Shown: in pieces, positions 62,268-64,000 of the stretch
Position numbering within the stretch: the stretch's first letter is position 1
Layout of the letters: every line of letters starts with the position of its first letter
Assembly (NCBI GenBank): GCA_037178855.1
Contig: JASJZC010000005.1
Coordinates: 3,906,001-3,970,000, forward strand
Direction: 5' to 3'
Source: Oscheius sp. JU75
Lineage: Eukaryota > Nematoda > Chromadorea > Rhabditida > Rhabditidae
DNA length: 64,000 bases
Made by a program: the position numbers and the translations under genes
The notes under the pieces: model-generated
What the model was told of the DNA's origin: nothing
Seen by the model: only the letters and a program-made list of their open reading frames with translations
The model's database searches: none

Positions 62268-63044
62268 CCTTCGGGCTATTGATTTACCCGCTACTTTGCT
62301 CTATCACAAGTCTCTTCCAGACCACCCTTCTAATTCCGTTTCCTCTGCGCCTCTCTCCCTCGCCGCTAGTCCAATTCTCGCCAGCCCTTCAGTCTCCAAG
62401 TCACGCACCCTTTCTGTCCTCCCAACTCTTTCTAACGACCTTGGTTGCCAGCCGACCGTGACCTATTGATAGACCGAACCCGACCTCAACCCTTGTTTCA
62501 GTCTCCTCATTATTTAGCGGGTCCTCCACCAGCTGTTCGTCGTAGATCTCACACCTTGCGGCAGTCAATCGACACATCCAGACTCTATAATTTACGACGC
62601 ACACATCGATGAATAGCTCGTTTTTACCTCTTAAATTATGCAACTCTCTCTCGTGCTTAGCTTTTTGGGAAAAAAGTAGGAACATGTGCTGGCCAGCTGT
62701 CACCAGTCCGTTATTATCTCACACACCTCCCTCGCAAAACCAATCTTTCATATCGCGGATAAATTGATTTGGGCATGTGTGTCGAGTTCCCTCATCTCTA
62801 AATCCTAAACTTATGAACTTTTTTGAGTGCCCTAATCAGAAGACATTTATCCGTGTCGCTTGCCTTCGACTCTCGCCATTGTCCCAAGGGAACCCGAGCT
62901 TATACGTTCTTGTCTGGGGGCAAACATCCACTGAATCTCTTTCTTCGGGTCTATTTGCTCGTCTTCCTTGTCTGACATCAATCTGCTACCTTCTGTTCCT
63001 CTAGTCCAAACAACTTCCCATACATTCAGGTAAACATTTTTCAG
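62268..63044. other. intergenic upstream of the Ly6 gene
   Basis: Pyrimidine-rich, with no convincing exon chain. The acceptor cattttTCAG ends at 63044, directly before the Ly6 ATG, and is a likely trans-splice or 5' UTR splice site. Confidence 0.4.
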
Positions 63045-63545
63045 ATGCAAACGCTTCCCTTTTTGGTCATTCTTCTCTGCTCAGTTATCTCAGTCTCATC
63101 ACTTCGATGCTACGTGTGTAACTCTTTGATGAACAAGGACTGTGAAGATAACTATGAGAAGTCCGTAATTGTAAGTGCCAAGGAAAATAACTAGAGCAAT
63201 TCACTCAGTACTGTCCTGTCAAATCGTTCGGAGGCAAAAAAGCAGTCAAAGCTATTGGATGTCGGATAAGCCGTCAGTCAGTCAAAGGTATGCACGTTTA
63301 TTAGATTGGAGAAGCTATTGTTTCAGATGAAAAGTCAGTGGTCAGAGAATGTGCGTATTCTGGACCTAACGTCGAAAACAAAAGTCAGAAGGGATCGCTG
63401 GGCGTTTCCAGAGTGATTACCCAGGTGAGTCAAGAAGAATTAGAGAGCAAACTAATTTCAGTGCGAGAAAGACCTGTGCAATCCCGCTTCAACGATGTTT
63501 TCCTATCTTTCTCTTGCTTCGCTCCTCGTCTTTTTCAGGTTGTAA
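63045..63545 (+). CDS. GPI-anchored Ly6/uPAR (QVR/sleepless-like) protein
   Basis: ATG 63045 lies immediately after TTTTTCAG. The signal peptide is MQTLPFLVILLCSVISVSS, then the Ly6 start LRCYVCNSLMNKDCEDNYE. Further exons have YCPVKSFGGKKAVKAIGCRI and SVVRECAYSGPNVENKSQK. The last exon begins CEKDLCNPAS, the conserved C-terminal CxxDxCN of three-finger Ly6 domains, followed by a hydrophobic GPI signal (FSYLSLASLLVFFRL), stop TAA 63543-63545. Such small surface proteins modulate channels or receptors in neurons and muscle (QVR/sleepless acts on potassium channels and nAChRs). The specific partner is not readable. About 125 residues over four exons. Confidence 0.85.
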
Positions 63546-63774
63546 TCGTGCCTCTTTGCTATTTTAGATCTTTTAGTGATTTTATTGAAACGTAATGAAG
63601 AATTTGTACGAGACATCATGAATGCTCTGATATGATAGCAGCATTTGAACATTACGGCGCAAGTTACAAACGGAAGACGTACTTTACCATCTTGGGCCAC
63701 AAGTCGGCTGTAGAGCATTAAAATTTATTGACATGTGGAACAAACGTTTATTTGTAACAAATAACAATGAGGAC

Positions 63775-64000
63775 TTAGCTTTCCGGGGCGGCTCCCTTTC
63801 TGGAACGCATGACCTTGTTGACAATTTTCTGCTCCTCGATCAGGAAAGCACGAGTAATTCTCTCCTTGACGGCGTTAGCAGAAAGACATCCTCCGTAAGT
63901 ACGAGAAACAGTGCGTTGGTTCTTCTTCAGACGCGAAAGCTCACGAGGACGGGCAGGTGTAATCTGAAATTTTAAAATAGCCTTTACGTGTACAAGAACA
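63775..64000 (-). CDS. rpl-34: 60S ribosomal protein L34 (eL34), 3' exon (partial)
   Basis: The last exon spans 63963-63775 on the minus strand, after an acceptor TTTCAG. It reads [40 protein letters not shown] and [20 protein letters not shown], ending ES at TAA 63775-63777. SRTYGG...[10 protein letters not shown] is diagnostic of eL34. The 5' exons lie to the right of the window. It is convergent with the Ly6 gene (230 bp between stops). Confidence 0.92.
   Translation of the reverse strand, partial: VLVHVKAILKFQITPARPRELSRLKKNQRTVSRTYGGCLSANAVKERITRAFLIEEQKIVNKVMRSRKGAAPES

Overview
The window is nuclear DNA from a compact animal genome, almost certainly a nematode. The genes are multi-exon with very short introns (mostly about 35-60 nt), many start codons lie within a few bases of a TTTCAG-type acceptor (as expected for spliced-leader trans-splicing), and several products look nematode-like: an INS-1-type insulin, a near-identical RHO-1, CYK-4, an ULP-2-type protease and a CK1-related kinase remnant. 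A rhabditid-like free-living species is plausible; the genus cannot be read from the sequence. I see no CRISPR array, rRNA, clear tRNA or intact mobile element. All exon joins were worked out by hand from GT...AG signals and reading frame, so inner boundaries are models.

Left third (1-20.9 kb): a 3' gene fragment, a lark/RBM4-type RNA-binding gene (-), a four-pass membrane protein (+), an ABCD1/2 peroxisomal transporter (-), an ULP-2/SENP6-7 SUMO protease (+), a class A neuropeptide-type GPCR (-), an acidic unknown protein (+), an INS-1-like insulin (+), a small candidate secreted peptide (-), a PAR/CES-2-type bZIP factor (+) and the centralspindlin RhoGAP CYK-4 (-). CYK-4 lies head-to-head with RHO-1 (+, 23 kb), the GTPase it controls in cytokinesis.

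Middle (24-49.6 kb): a decayed CK1-family kinase copy carrying a perfect 21-bp hairpin, a small unknown gene (+), then a tight minus-strand run transcribed in the order GMPPB, VPS8, mitochondrial GatA, Pro/Met-rich protein. Next come a p24/TMED cargo receptor (+), PDH E1 beta (-), the IFT protein CLUAP1/DYF-3 (+), a minus-strand set of coiled-coil or low-complexity genes, and a PNPLA8-type phospholipase (+).

Right (50.5-64 kb): six plus-strand genes separated by only about 30-120 bp (twinfilin, a Cys-rich mini-protein, a PLCXD enzyme, a secreted Thr/Gln-rich protein, an unknown, adenosine kinase) look like an operon. A large minus-strand adaptor gene combining PDZ, SoHo and three SH3 domains meets them tail-to-tail. 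An unknown plus-strand gene, a GPI-anchored Ly6-type protein and the 3' exon of ribosomal protein L34 finish the window.
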